Made by a program: the position numbers and the translations under genes. Below, in pieces: positions 19,561-30,049 of a stretch of DNA of 64,000 nucleotides; positions within the stretch are counted from its first letter, which is position 1, and every line of letters begins with the position of its first letter. Location: contig RDEW01000016.1 in the NCBI GenBank assembly GCA_011109175.1, positions 357,516 to 421,515 on the forward strand, read 5' to 3'. The notes below the pieces were generated by a model. That model was given only the letters and a program-made list of their open reading frames with translations, made no database searches and was not told the DNA's origin. The stretch is from Dicyema japonicum (taxonomy: Eukaryota; Dicyemida; Rhombozoa; Dicyemidae).

Positions 19561-19914
19561 ACGCCGCAATCAAAAATAACGGCTCCAGCTTCATCTGTCT
19601 GTATGGTCAAAAAACAAATCGTTTCTTCCATTCAAGGCTAGAGGCCTCAAATACACGAAACCTGGGGAAAAAAAAACCCACCCCTCTTCAAACTCTAATG
19701 AAATCTGATCGTCATCTATTCAGGAAAGCCGTACTCTGAAGGAACATAGGAAAAACCTCTCGATTTTGTTGAGGCGTACCGGGATCACTTTATTAGTTGG
19801 TTTACTCCTTTTTTCTTAGTGTTCCCTTTTCGGGGTTATTAAATAAATAAAAATCAAAACGAAGTACTATGTGAATATTATTCATAAAGCATTTTCAAAA
19901 CACCTGGATGTTCA

Positions 19915-21060
19915 TTCTGGCAATGGTTGAAGGAATAAATGTCCCGACATTACTATCTTCAATTCTTCAATGGTGCAATCAGTAATTAGGAAAATGAATA
20001 ACTCGTCCCCCCGCGGTTCAGATGACATCTCTATTCTCGAACTGAATCACCTGGGTCTTTCCGCGACAGCCGCAATGACATAAATTTTCAACTTCTCAAT
20101 TAACGAGAACAAGATTCCGTCAATATAAGAGAAATCTCTGATACACCCTATCCTAAAAAAAAACAAACCACCAAACTGCCCGTCCTCCTACCGCCCGGTA
20201 TCCATCATCTGCGCCTTATCACGAGTGTTAGAAAAACTGGTCCTTCTCAAGATGCGTCCTTTCATAACTCTACCATCTTTTCAACATGGATTCCGCGAAG
20301 GACACTCAACAACAACTCATAACAAACTGGTTAAATTAATTTCGGACGGCCTGAATACCCCAAATCCACACGAGAATCGTGCTGGTCTCAGTGGATGTGG
20401 AGAAGGCTTTTGACTCAATATCCCGGAAGATCCTTACAGCAAAAATTTTTACGACGTCGATCCACCCTAAATTCAAGTCATGGTTGGCTAACTTCATCAA
20501 CGGTCGAATGGGCCAAGTGGTGGCAAACAACCAAAAATCAAAACAGCGATACCTTCCAAATGGAGTTCCACAAGGATTACCGTTGTCTCCAATACTTTTC
20601 AACATGTTCATCACTGACCTACCATCCCCAACCACCAAAAACACAATTCTTCTATCGTATACGGATGATCTAGTGGTCGCAGTGAAACATTGAAGAATCG
20701 AGGAGGCGACACGATCCATGCAAGACCTACTAAACCAGATGTGTTTTTGGTTCCTGAAGAACCGTCCGAATATATCAACAGAAAATTCACATGTAATGAC
20801 GTTCACCTCAGCACGAAAAGAATTACGGGCAGCACCACGAGTAACATTATATGACTCCCCGCTTCCCATTAAAAAAACCTTTTAAATCCTTGGAGTCATC
20901 CTGGATCCTCTACTCACATTTACCTATCAAGTGGACCTAGTAACCGCGAGAATCCAAAAGAAAATTGGAATCCTCAAATCGTTCACTCACTCTCCAGTAT
21001 CTTTAGAGCTTATATACATACAATTTGTTCTACCTATAATCGAGTAAGCCTGTGCTGCAG
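19915..21060 (+). pseudogene. Second CR1/Jockey-like LINE RT relic
   Basis: Distinct but related RT. It reads SSYRPVSIICALSRVLEKL, QHGFREGHSTTTH, then after a shift VSVDVEKAFDSISR (first Asp), LPNGVPQGLPLSPILFN and LLSYTDDLVVAVKH (YTDD instead of YADD) at 20379-20693. ILGVILDPLLTF and KKIGILKSF follow in the thumb. Stops and shifts throughout. It lacks endonuclease and 3' tail. Confidence 0.75.
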
Positions 21061-21344
21061 TTCAAAAAATATTTTTTCACTGAAAAAGTATTAAAAATAT
21101 TGTCTTTAATTCTAGACCCTCTGTTATTAACAATATTTTGTGAGTTAAATTTTGGTCAAAGATTTCTGTTCCTTATCATCCCTTGTATCAGTAGAATAGC
21201 ATAATGTGATAAACATGCAAGGGCTGCTAGAAAAAGGAGCATTTGGTATTCTCTATTCAACAAGGATTCCCATGAGTACAAAGTAAAGATAGAATCTTTC
21301 CTTTCGCTGGTGCAAATTGGGATTGTGAGATATTAGAAGATCAT

Positions 21345-21415
21345 CGCGTCTGTGACAGTAAACTGAATACAATTAATTATTAACTTCTTTCTCGGTGATC
21401 CGAGGGTTTTAATTC
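21345..21415 (+). mobile_element. 3' tail of a 2A-LINE family element
   Basis: Contains AATTATTAACTTCTTTCTCG and then CTCGGTGATCCGAGGGTTTT. The hairpin CTCGG-TGAT-CCGAG is perfect and matches the family tail at 5580 and 44857. Upstream sequence has the AACTGAATACA block of the short composite elements. Confidence 0.55.
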
Positions 21416-22283
21416 GACTCATCAACTTTGATTTCTAATTTTATATTTTTGCAGTTTAATTTTGTTCAAACTCATAAAGATGGAAAATGAGATAACAGTG
21501 AATTAGAACTACGTCACATGATCGCATCAAACAAATTGAGGTTAGATGTGTCACTATTATTACCTTCTCTTAAAAATTATCTCTATTACAATTCACAAAT
21601 GATGATTATTGTCCTGGAACATTCCGAAGTTGTCCCAAACATACATGATTAAGTAAAAATAACTTACATCAAATCAGACATATTGAATAAATCTATAAGG
21701 AGTTTGTCCCTAAACACAAACATGGAATCAAAATAACTGATGAAAGTCACCAATGTGTACTTGTGCAACTGACGTGTGGTAGCATGAAACATATCCTAGA
21801 TTGGAAAAGGATTCGGAAATAAACGAGACGACTCACTTGAATATAGAGAAATGGGAATAGGATGAGTGGGCTTATAGTTTTTGAAAGTCTCTGTCCTTGT
21901 AACAAAAGTAAAGAAAGTGACCAAAGCGTTTATTATCGAATCCAATCAGATAACTATTAGAGAATATTATTAAGGAAATCAAAAGATAATGTAAACAGAA
22001 TTTCACGAAAATGTAAATAATAAAACCACCATAACTAATTCTATAAAAAACTATAACTTACGATCTCTGAATGATTCTGTTGCATGTATTATTGAAATGT
22101 ACTCAAAAATAGAAAAATTATAATTTTTAAGAAAATAATAAAAACATAAAACAAATTGGTGACTTACATATCAAAGTTTTGATTATGGGCAAATCATAAG
22201 TTATATTAAGAGTAAGTCTAATAGTAACGAAAATTTTTATTAAGCAAAGCATATTAAATCATTGCTATGAATAAAATGAGCGT
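21416..22283. other. No recognisable feature
   Basis: AT-rich, stops in all frames, nothing supported. Confidence 0.45.
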
Positions 22284-22549
22284 TCAGGCGTCATTAGTGG
22301 GTGGAGGCATCCAGAAGGAGTCATGAGGGATATTGTAGTAAGTGGCATGTTCAGATCCTGTCGCGTTATTCAAAAAGGATTCCCTGTCCATTTCTGGGTG
22401 TAATTGGGACAAGGCCATGAACTGGTCTTCTGAATCGAAGAACTTTTTCTGTGCACTTTGTCTCTTCTTGAAGTATTGATTATCCAGAAGATTTCCAGTA
22501 GTAATTCTAAAATTATTTTTATTAATTTATACGTCGGGTTACTGGACAT
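22284..22549 (-). CDS. Endosulfine/ARPP-19-like small protein, one 26-nt intron
   Basis: ATG at 22549; exon 1 is 22549-22533 and exon 2 is 22506-22284. The 26-nt intron between (22532-22507) starts GTATAA and ends TTTTAG. Joined, the exons give exactly 80 codons including TGA: a 79-residue protein with no disruption. Its centre, FKKRQSAQKKFFDSEDQFMA, lines up with the endosulfine core that surrounds the FDSGDY site ([20 protein letters not shown]). In that family the Ser is phosphorylated by Greatwall kinase and the protein then blocks PP2A-B55 to allow mitosis. Here Gly is replaced by Glu and Tyr by Gln, so the inhibitory role is uncertain. The tail is short and ends PPPTNDA. The intron length matches those in the other host genes. 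Confidence 0.6.
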
Positions 22550-22749
22550 TTTTTATAAAAAACGAATTTTGTAGTAAAATATTTTATTAATTTTAAAATT
22601 TATAAAAACAAAATTAATTTAATTTCTAATATAACTAAACTCATTTTTTATATCCTATCTAATAATATTTTTATATTTTTACACACAGGTAAATTATAAT
22701 TTAGTGTAGCGTTTTGTAGTTCACCAGTTCTGTAAGTATTGGTAACGCC

Positions 22750-23192
22750 TACCGAAACGCCATCTACGGACAATAATGGTTTCCCTGGATATCCAGAAGG
22801 CGTTCGATTCTGTCTCGAGAATATTACTCACGAAGAAGGTTTTTGACACCACCATTCAGACGGATTTGAAAAGATGGATAGCCAATTTTCTCTCCGGAAG
22901 AAGAGGACGTGTCTGTATAGGCCACGCAAGATCGAGGTCCCGTCTCCTACCAAATGGCGTGCCTCAAGGATCGCCCCTCTCTCCGGCATTATTCAACTTG
23001 TTCCTCAACGATTTACCCTGCCCTGGAGGACCAGATTCAATGCTTCTCACTTATGCTGACGACCTAATCATCGCTAGCAGGAACAAATACGTGGGTACAG
23101 CAAAATCAGAGCTTCAGTCACATATTGACGACCTGGGAGCCTGGTTGAAGTTGAATCGTCTCTCCGTATCCAGGGACAAAATAAATAAATAA
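22750..23192 (+). mobile_element. Internal fragment of the 2A LINE with intact RT palm
   Basis: An open frame of 138 codons (22776-23192) carries VSLDIQKAFDSVSR, LLPNGVPQGSPLSPALFN and LLTYADDLIIASRN without disruption. It corresponds to 18765-19180 of the long copy at high identity. Both element ends are missing: it starts at 'aaacgccatc' and ends abruptly in AAATAAATAAATAAT. It is too short to act alone. Confidence 0.85.
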
Positions 23193-23219
23193 TTAATAAT
23201 TCATATATTGTTTTTTGTT

Positions 23220-23610
23220 TATGGAGTTGTTAATCAACCAACTCTAACAGCTAAATTAGCCAAATATAGAAATTGATACATAGCAAAAACAATGGGAGAA
23301 AGATGACGGTACACTATATGGATAGTTTATACCTGGGTCCTACGAGAACTGTGGTGCCACGAGACATAAGCAGAAGGACTTCTTTGATGTTTAATCGGAA
23401 TTCATTATTTCCTAGAGACCGCGAAAAACCAACCCTAAGATTACGAAGAAGGTGTTTAATAATGAATAATACCTGACGGCGGACATTCCGTCATCAAATT
23501 TACGAAAAACGAGACCGTTGGAACGACTACAATCGGAATCCTATGCCATCGAATTTGAGATTCGTCAGCGAAGATCTACCGCTATAACCTAACTCTAACT
23601 TTATGAATAG
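23220..23610 (+). pseudogene. SLU7: SLU7 splicing-factor relic with a 27-nt intron
   Basis: The frame reads QWEKDDGTLYG, then GSYENCGATRHKQKDFFD, the conserved CCHC knuckle region of SLU7 (last Cys is Phe). A 27-nt segment at 23389-23415 (starting GTTTAA, ending TCCTAG) can be removed in frame, joining it to RPRKTNPKITKKVFNNE, just as CFERPRR continues in the family. Further on another frame has KRDRWNDYN, the family's KRDRWNGYN. SLU7 selects the 3' splice site in the second splicing step. A stop lies before GSYENC and the frame shifts before KRDRW, so this looks like an unprocessed pseudogene fragment. Confidence 0.7.
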
Positions 23611-24160
23611 TCTTTTTTTTGTTTAAAGAAAACGTGATTTTTTTTATTTTTGGTGATTATAATTTTAGTTTTTCTTTATTGTCGTGTTCTTACAAAATAA
23701 AGTTGAGTCGATGGATTTTTCAATACGCTACAAAAATTCATTTTTAATTATCATCAGCATATACATGAGACTTCAGACAGTAATCCCTTAAACACTTCAA
23801 TTTTAGGTAGAACAGAATATTCGTGCAGCTGGGAGTTCAAAAAATCGAATTTCCGATGTGAGTCAGTCATTTCATCCACGTGGTTAATCACAATATTATT
23901 AAACGACAGTTGAACCTCTGAATTCTTCCAATTTTGGTTGGATGTGATTTGAACCAGTGTTATATAAAAAAATTTTGCTTTCTCGTGATTACAAATCGTA
24001 TACTTGTCACACGTGGGTTGACAGATAAATTAAATTTTAGTCAAATTTAAGGTTTAAAATATCAAAGTTATTTACACAAGGACTCGAGGATGCAGCCGGT
24101 TGGTAACCATCTTGAATTGGTAGTTTAAAATATCAGTTGACTCCAATGTTTAACCTATAA
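23611..24160. other. No recognisable feature
   Basis: AT-rich with no supported gene. Confidence 0.4.
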
Positions 24161-24164
24161 ATGA

Positions 24165-25365
24165 ATGGACAGTAAATGGGCTATTCGTGCATTCCCTGGA
24201 AGCAGTGGCGCCGGTCTGGACGGCCTACGCCCAAGCCACATAAAAGACCTCTCCTCTGTAACAACTGTCGACACAGGGGACTCCCTCATCGTCTCATTGA
24301 ATGCTCTTACGAACCACGTTCTTCGGGCAGATATCTCGGAGTATGCTCGAGAACTCCTCTTCGCTTCGAGGTTGGTAGCCTTCAAGAAGCCTTGCGGCGG
24401 GACGAGACCCATCGCCATTGGTAACGTTTTTAGGCGCTTATCGTGCAGCCAGCAAGACTTTGAGTGCCGAACTTAGTCCTGTCAAACTCGGAGTTGGAGT
24501 ACCTAATGGATGTGAAGCAGTAATACATTCAATCCGGAATTTTGTTGCCAGCCCTCCTGACGCGCAGGATTCAATTATAGTCAAACTGGACATACGTAAT
24601 GCATTCAATAGCATCCGAAGGGATAGAATCATAGAAGATAGTGTCTCTAGGATTTCTGAGATCAGCAGGATGGTCAGACTTTCATATGGTTCCCCGTGTA
24701 TGCTGATCTTCGGACAACACGCCATCAAGTCCAAGACTGGAGTCCAACAAGGAGACCCACTTGGCCCTCTACTCTTTGCTTTGGGTATCGACTGTGTATC
24801 ATCTGCGATCAAAACTCCCTTGAACTTATGGTACCTCAATGACGCGACCATTGGGGGGAGTTGGGAAATTGTTGTGGAAGAGGTTAAACGCGTCATCCCT
24901 GCCCTCGCGGCACTCGAACTGGAGCCGAATCCATCGAAGTGCGAAGTTATTAACGTGACCTGTGGAGAGGACACCTTCGAAGGCGCAATAACGACCATTT
25001 CTACTTGCCTCCAGGACATCAAAGTCACCCGACTAGAAAAGGCGATTTTCCTCGGATCTCCTCTGTATGACATGTCAACTGTCCTGGAGGAGAAGAGTGA
25101 ATCCGTACAACTGCTCACGCACAATCTAAAGGCTTCGGACTCCCACATTTCTCTCTTTATCCTCAAAAATTTTCACCTTACACCACTGCTCCTTTTTTTT
25201 CTACGGACATCCCCATGTTTCACAGACATGGATTTCTTGAGAGTTATCGATGAGAAGCTGAGGACCTCTGTTGAAGAAACACTTAACATCTCTCTGGATA
25301 AAGCAGGGTGGACCCAATGCACCCTAACACTGAACCCTAACTCTAACAGTAAACCCCAACCCTAA
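24165..25365 (+). pseudogene. RT half of an RPDG-class retroelement
   Basis: Frame 1 (24165-24440) reads SGAGLDGLRPSHIKDL and KKPCGGTRPIAIGNVFRRL. Frame 2 (24428-25365) reads VGVPNGCEAVIHSIRNFV, VKLDIRNAFNSIRRD (first Asp), GVQQGDPLGPLLFALGID and LWYLNDATIGG, where the usual LDD is LND, so a catalytic Asp is lost. This RT type is normally followed by a zinc motif and an RPDG...WD nuclease, as at 56700-57684, but here the frame runs into CCCTAA-like repeats at 25310. One frameshift, one catalytic change and a lost 3' half. Confidence 0.75.
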
Positions 25366-25430
25366 AACATAACACTCAACTTTAACCCCAACTAACCCAA
25401 AACGCTAACTTTAGCCCTAACCCAGGTAAT
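25312..25430. repeat. Degenerate CCCTAA (telomere-like) repeat
   Basis: From 25318 the sequence is a run of CCCTAA variants (CCCTAACACTGAACCCTAAC, CCCCAACCCTAAAAC, CCCCAACTAACCC, GCCCTAACCC). The strand is C-rich throughout, unlike the AT-rich surroundings. It directly abuts and ends the RT frame. Confidence 0.75.
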
Positions 25431-25499
25431 GTAGTAATCATAAAAATAATCCAATTTAAAAAAAAATCTTAAAAAATTTCAAAAAACACAATTTTTTAG

Positions 25500-26830
25500 C
25501 TCAACTAATATGAACTGTGTTATATTCTTTATTTTTTCCGTTTTGGTCAACAATAGTTATCAGTTCTCCTTTCTTACTAACAACTTGGTACTTTTTTGCA
25601 GAAACTTCGTCATAGTATTTCGTTGCCTGAATTGAGTTCACAATAGTTATCAGTTCTCCTTTCTTACTAACAACTTGGTACTTTTTTGCAGAAACTTCGT
25701 CATAGTATTTCGTTGCCTGAATTGAGTTCATCATATTTCTATCTTCGGCGTTTTTTCATTTTTTTCACCTGACTTTATTGTATTTTCAAGAGCAATTTTC
25801 TTTTTTCTTGTCCTAAATTTTTCAAGGATGAAAATTCTATCGGCTCTTTTTCTACATCTTTGCCGGAAAAATTTATTAACGATTCTATTTTTTCCTGATC
25901 GTATTTTTCTCCAGATTGATGTTGTAAAAAATTTCAAAAAACCGCTGTCTTGTAGGATGGTTTGATCTATTATAATCCCTTACAATGTTATTTATGAGGT
26001 CAATATAGCTTCCAAAATTTCTCTTGGATGAACTCGTGAAACAAACACATCTTTTAATTGATTGGTTAAATCTATTGGGATGAAAAACAAAAACCGCTCT
26101 ACTTGTCTTTGTATCCAAAGAGCTCGTGGACGTCCTGTAACATGCGAAATGGAAAATTTATCGCATAACTCTTGCATGTGCTGATTTTTAAATTCCTTGC
26201 CATTATCCGTATGTAGGATAATAGGCAGTCCAATGAGAAAAAAATATTCTTTAGAATTTTGGATATCTCAATTCCAGAATTGGTGACGGCACTTTCAACA
26301 ACAGCAAATTTAGAAAATGAGTCTATAAGAACCATAATCTGATAAATATATTGCAAACTAATTACCCATAAATAGTTTTCATTTTGAGAAAAATATCAAC
26401 GTAATCAACAAGATTTACAATGTACCGATCTCTTGGAACATAAACAATGATTGGTGTAATTTCAGATTTAGTTGCAAGCAATCGTTTTGAATAAAATTAC
26501 TATATTTGATACCTGACAATAGACACATTTAGAGACCACTAACTTCTTTACGTGTAGCACCATAATGGGTAAGTGCTAATAAACAATATAGTCCAAAGTG
26601 ATTATGTTGAGCCTAATATAAATTGGATGAAATATAACTTCAATGTATTTTTCTTTAAGTTCTGCTTCTTCCACACAAAAGTATCTCAGTTCTATTCCAT
26701 TTTTTATAATGTAGGGTTTCAAATCTTTAAAATGAAATGTTCGGCACATCTTTTGATTTTTGCCCGTTCTCTCCAGTCAGGGCAATAATCGATCTTACCA
26801 GTAGCACAGTAGATCCTAATTTTGTCCAAG
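25500..26830 (-). pseudogene. Integrase-type element relic (KRBA2/Ginger-like)
   Basis: On the minus strand, scattered frames give a full integrase in order. HYGATRKEVSGL near 26560 is the H2C2 start. Then come IMVLIDSFSKFAVVE (first Asp, 26356-26270), ILHTDNGKEFKN (second Asp, about 26220), RPRALWIQRQVER (Glu region) and VRDYNRSNHPTR. A basic tail includes KKYQVVSKKGELITIV, duplicated in tandem (25551-25730). Frameshifts at several points. No RT is linked. Confidence 0.65.
25551..25730. repeat. 90-bp perfect tandem duplication
   Basis: 25551-25640 and 25641-25730 are identical. The unit is 30 codons long and keeps the reading frame of the integrase-type ORF, so the protein repeats a 30-residue block. 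Identity shows the duplication is very recent or an assembly artefact. Confidence 0.95.
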
Positions 26831-26945
26831 ATATTACGTGTTAGGTTCACTAGATGCATGTTTTATAATTAGTATTTTAAATAAAAATCTGTACTATATG
26901 TTTTTTTTATTTAACAAACAATAAAAAAATTAATATATTTAATAA

Positions 26946-27240
26946 TCAACAACCTTCCTCGCCTGCCTGTTCGCCAGCCTTCTCATGCAGGTTCGATTCT
27001 GGTTGCTGAAACAACTCCGAGAGCGCCTTGTCCAATTGAACCCTCTGCCCATATGGCATCTCAGGTCTCTGCCTCCTATACTTTAGTGTCAGGCTCTTTA
27101 GGGTCCGCTTTAGCACAGTGGATTGTAGATAGCCCTGGAGCTTCCTATCTACCTCCAGCTGCTTCAGATAACCCTTGTGGTACTTTGTTGTAATTGCTTC
27201 CCACGTCATTACTATTGGAATAACGCGAACCTTGCAACCA
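26946..27240 (-). pseudogene. R4-like LINE carboxy-terminal fragment
   Basis: Reads KVRVIPIVMTWEAITTKYHK, then LQSTVLKRTLKSL, matching VKILPIVLTWDGIVSRYFK and IQTIALKKTLESM of the protein at 8122-11097. About 85 codons remain open. It is joined at 27240 to the AATAAT tail of another LINE, so one of them inserted into the other. Confidence 0.7.
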
Positions 27241-27284
27241 ATATACTATATTATTATTATTTTTAAGCACTTCACGAGAGCCAT

Positions 27285-27900
27285 ACTAATTATAGCCCCG
27301 CATGTGCAGCAAAAGAAACAAAGTTAGATGTCAACCTTTTCCATGCTCCCCTGTTCCTAGCCAAGGCTCTCATGTTGTCCAGGTCGTCGGAATTTATTAG
27401 ATTTTTTTTGATATTGACCAAGTCTTTTTGTAAGACTATTGGCAGTGTTGTTCTTGGTCTTCCACGATAGCGGCCTTCTTGGCTAACAAAGTATATATCC
27501 ATAGACATGTTAGGTAGGAAAGTTAATTCCATCCTCAGCACGTCTCCGAAGAGCTTCCATCGGGATCCAGTACTTCTAAGCTGATATGTCTAGTGCTGCA
27601 TCCCTTATATAAAGCATTCCTCGATATTCTCGTAGGCCAAGTAGTTCCTGTTAATTTTTCTCAGCTGACCTCTGTGGAAGGAGTCTAGTTTTTCCATATC
27701 CGCTGATGAGGTCGCCCAAGTTCCAGTGTTATATAAAAGTACGGGTTTTATGAATGATTCGTATAATAGAATTCTCATTTTCGTGTCGATGCCTTTTTGA
27801 TTGAGCCATAGATGCTTCAGTTTATATAACGCAGCATTGGCTAGAGTTTTCTTACGTAAAATATCTTCGCTATCTCCCAAAAGTGAACCGAGTTTCTATA
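27285..27900 (-). pseudogene. 3' end of APE-type LINE (LDSF family)
   Basis: Two frames. 27880-27605 reads GDSEDILRKKTLANAALYKL, MRILLYESFIKPVLLYNTGTW and KLDSFHRGQLRKI. 27541-27290 reads EGRYRGRPRTTLP then NSDDLDNMRALARNRGAW. These are RT-thumb and tail motifs of the family whose 5' half is at 31715. It ends with an AATAATAATAATA tail, typical of this kind of LINE. 5'-truncated. Confidence 0.75.
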
Positions 27901-28390
27901 CTTGTCGCCACTTCTATTCTATATGTAATTTTAATATTATTAATAAGTTTTCCAATGAAAGTTTTACTAAGAAAAATATTTATTTTTTTTATTTTGGGAT
28001 GAATCTCGATGTACGGCGCTTCGCATGTATGGACTGTGACATAAGCTGCTTGAAAAGGATAAAAACTTTAATTTTTAAAATGTTAAAAAATATTTTAATA
28101 ATTTTGATTAAAATTAAGTTACCAACATTAACAGCACGAAATTAATAAGGCTAGATTTAAAGTCATGTTTATTTTTTGTCTTAAATCTTATATTTTATGG
28201 TCACATGTCAATCATTATTAGGTCAAATTTTTGGTTGTTCTACTCATGATTTAACAGTCATTAATCGGCACAAAGTAACGGATTTATTTTAAATAAATCA
28301 TTTACTTGTGTAGAAAACTGCCTGCATTTATAAAAGACAGATCCAAACATTCTTCCTTACCTAGTAGCTAACAAGTAAAGAATTCATAAT
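27900..28390. other. No recognisable feature
   Basis: AT-rich, no supported gene. Confidence 0.4.
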
Positions 28391-28395
28391 CATTG

Positions 28396-28619
28396 ATTTG
28401 CAATAAGTAATAATCCGATAAACTTTTGGATAAAGATAATCATTAATCTTAGAACTTTTACGCTCGACCCTTAAGTATGTTTCCCAAAGCTTGGCTACTT
28501 GCGTATCATTTGCAATAAGTAATAATCCGATAAACTTTTGGATAAAGATAATCATTAATCTTAGAACTTTTACGCTCGACCCTTAAGTATGTTTCCCAAA
28601 GCTTGGCTACTTGCGTATC
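28396..28619. repeat. 112-bp tandem duplication
   Basis: 28396-28507 and 28508-28619 appear identical. Each copy ends with ATGTTTCCCAAAGCTTGGCT, so the start codon and first residues of the small gene at 28589 are duplicated; only the second copy continues into the gene. Confidence 0.95.
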
Positions 28620-29020
28620 TATATACGATTGTAGAAATCACAGGATCTTCGATTTTACTTCTACTGGATCATCGCTCAGACGATAAAATTAGTCTGATCC
28701 GCATGGAGGTTTGCCTTTTCCTCTTTGAAGATCGAGAAAATCAACTCATACTAACGGAAAATATTTCCTCTTTATTTGGATTGAAGTTAATAAAAAATAT
28801 TTTATTATTGAAAGAAAACGTTCATGCAGTTATGGAATATCTTTAAGAAATAACCCAATGTCGTAGTTAGTTTTTGATAGCACTCTCTTTACCTATTTTT
28901 GGTGGATTACTAATAATTGCGCTAATTAGGAGGATGAAGAGAAGCCTTCAGCCAAATGGCCAACGGGAGAATCAATTAGTAAACTATCATTATAACATGA
29001 ATCCTACTACTTTTAATTGA
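28589..29020 (+). CDS. Candidate small type I membrane protein
   Basis: ATG at 28589 opens 80 codons with a signal-peptide-like start (MFPKAWLLAYLYTIVEITG). A 42-nt GT...AG segment at 28829-28870 contains the stop. Removing it joins, in phase 0, an exon coding FLIALSLPIFGGLLIIALIR, a strong membrane span, and a 29-residue basic/polar tail ending NPTTFN, total 129 residues. The layout (signal, short ectodomain, membrane span, short tail) and the SLPIFGG anchor resemble the genes at 59188 and 60240. I do not recognise the family. 42 nt is longer than other introns here, so the exact splice is uncertain. Confidence 0.4.
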
Positions 29021-29119
29021 TCAATTAAATGTTCTAATTGAGACGGAAATAGAAACTTCTACGGCTACGCACAAGCTTCTGTGCCAGAGAACTTTTGATT
29101 ACGAGTCTCTCTTTTGTAA

Positions 29120-29478
29120 CCAACTAGGCAAAGGGTAACAAAACGGTTTCACGAAAATTTTCATTAGGGTCGGAAGTTAAGACCTATAAGAAGAATATTA
29201 ATTCGACTGATAGAGTCATAACATCTTTCATGAGTGCAAGACTTCAATTAAAATTACAAGAGGTACGTGAAACTTTAGTTTCATTAATTGGCAGTGCTTT
29301 CTTTCTTTACGATTCCGTATTTGAATACATGAGTAAAGGATCTGAGTTTTTTTCTTATAACCCCCTAATTCATATCTCAACTCCCTCTCATATAGAGCTT
29401 ATTAGGCTGCCATCTTCATCAATTAACAACCTCCTCCAGTCTCTTCCAAACGAAAATTTTGATCACTACCTTACTTGA
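29120..29478 (+). CDS. Unidentified host-type exon
   Basis: Open frame of about 118 codons ending TGA at 29478, including LQLKLQEVRETLVSLIGSAF and LIRLPSSSINNLLQSLPNEN. It opens just after a CTAG, where a 23-nt GT...AG segment could end. Composition is that of a soluble, helix-rich protein rather than a transposon. No family recognised; no start codon can be assigned with confidence. Confidence 0.4.
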
Positions 29479-30049
29479 CTCCGATGAGCGATTTAAAAAG
29501 AAAAATCACTTTTTACACCCATAATGACGAACTCCCAAGTGGGCGTGTAAATAAAAATCATTCTTTTAATATATAGTGTTGTGTTTTCAAAACATAAATT
29601 TTATTCTTTTTCGAAAATCAAGAGTCTTGAATTGGTCAGTAAATTGAAGATCGTTGCTCTAAAAAAGGCGGATATCGTAAATTCCGTACAATTTTGTAGC
29701 CGATCCGTCGATTCCAATCCCAAAAGCTCATCCCCGAACTTATCCACTGCCCCTGCTGCTGTATAATAAATCCTTATACTGTTTGCGAGTATCTAAGTGT
29801 AGAGAATTCACCAACCAAAGATCTTCAAGATTCCCAGACCAGAATGCGACCATCAAATTCCACAAAGGCTCTGTAAACTGAAAATAGTCTTCTTTTCAGT
29901 GAAATTTAGTTTCTAAAGAGTAGAATAGCCAAATCCTGCAACCTTTGCAGAAGATAGTATTTGTAATTAATCAAAAAATTATTATTTTAAACCCAAGACA
30001 CCAATTAAAGTTGAAATATTTCCAAAGATCACAGTTAAAAAAAATAAGA
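29479..30049. other. Short ORFs only, no recognised feature
   Basis: Contains a 50-60 codon frame on either strand around 29600-29766. I cannot choose between them or name either. Confidence 0.3.

Larger units (their letters stand above)
16930..19855 (+). mobile_element. Full-length CR1/Jockey-like LINE with 2A motif, inactivated
   Basis: Starts GTGGCGTCATGTGG, as does the second copy at 40996, and ends with the family tail: a decayed hairpin then GGTTATTAAATAAATAAA. In order it holds a short leader ORF ending in a 2A-like motif, an APE endonuclease, a linker and an RT, followed by a short 3' region. Length about 2.9 kb. Many frameshifts break the coding region. Fragments of the same family are at 5190, 22750, 40131 and 53740, and the composite short elements share both of its ends. 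Confidence 0.8.

Noticed and set aside
28829-28891. A chain of 19-29 nt introns in the gene at 28589
   Set aside because: Several combinations fit, so none is informative; the single 42-nt solution is simpler.
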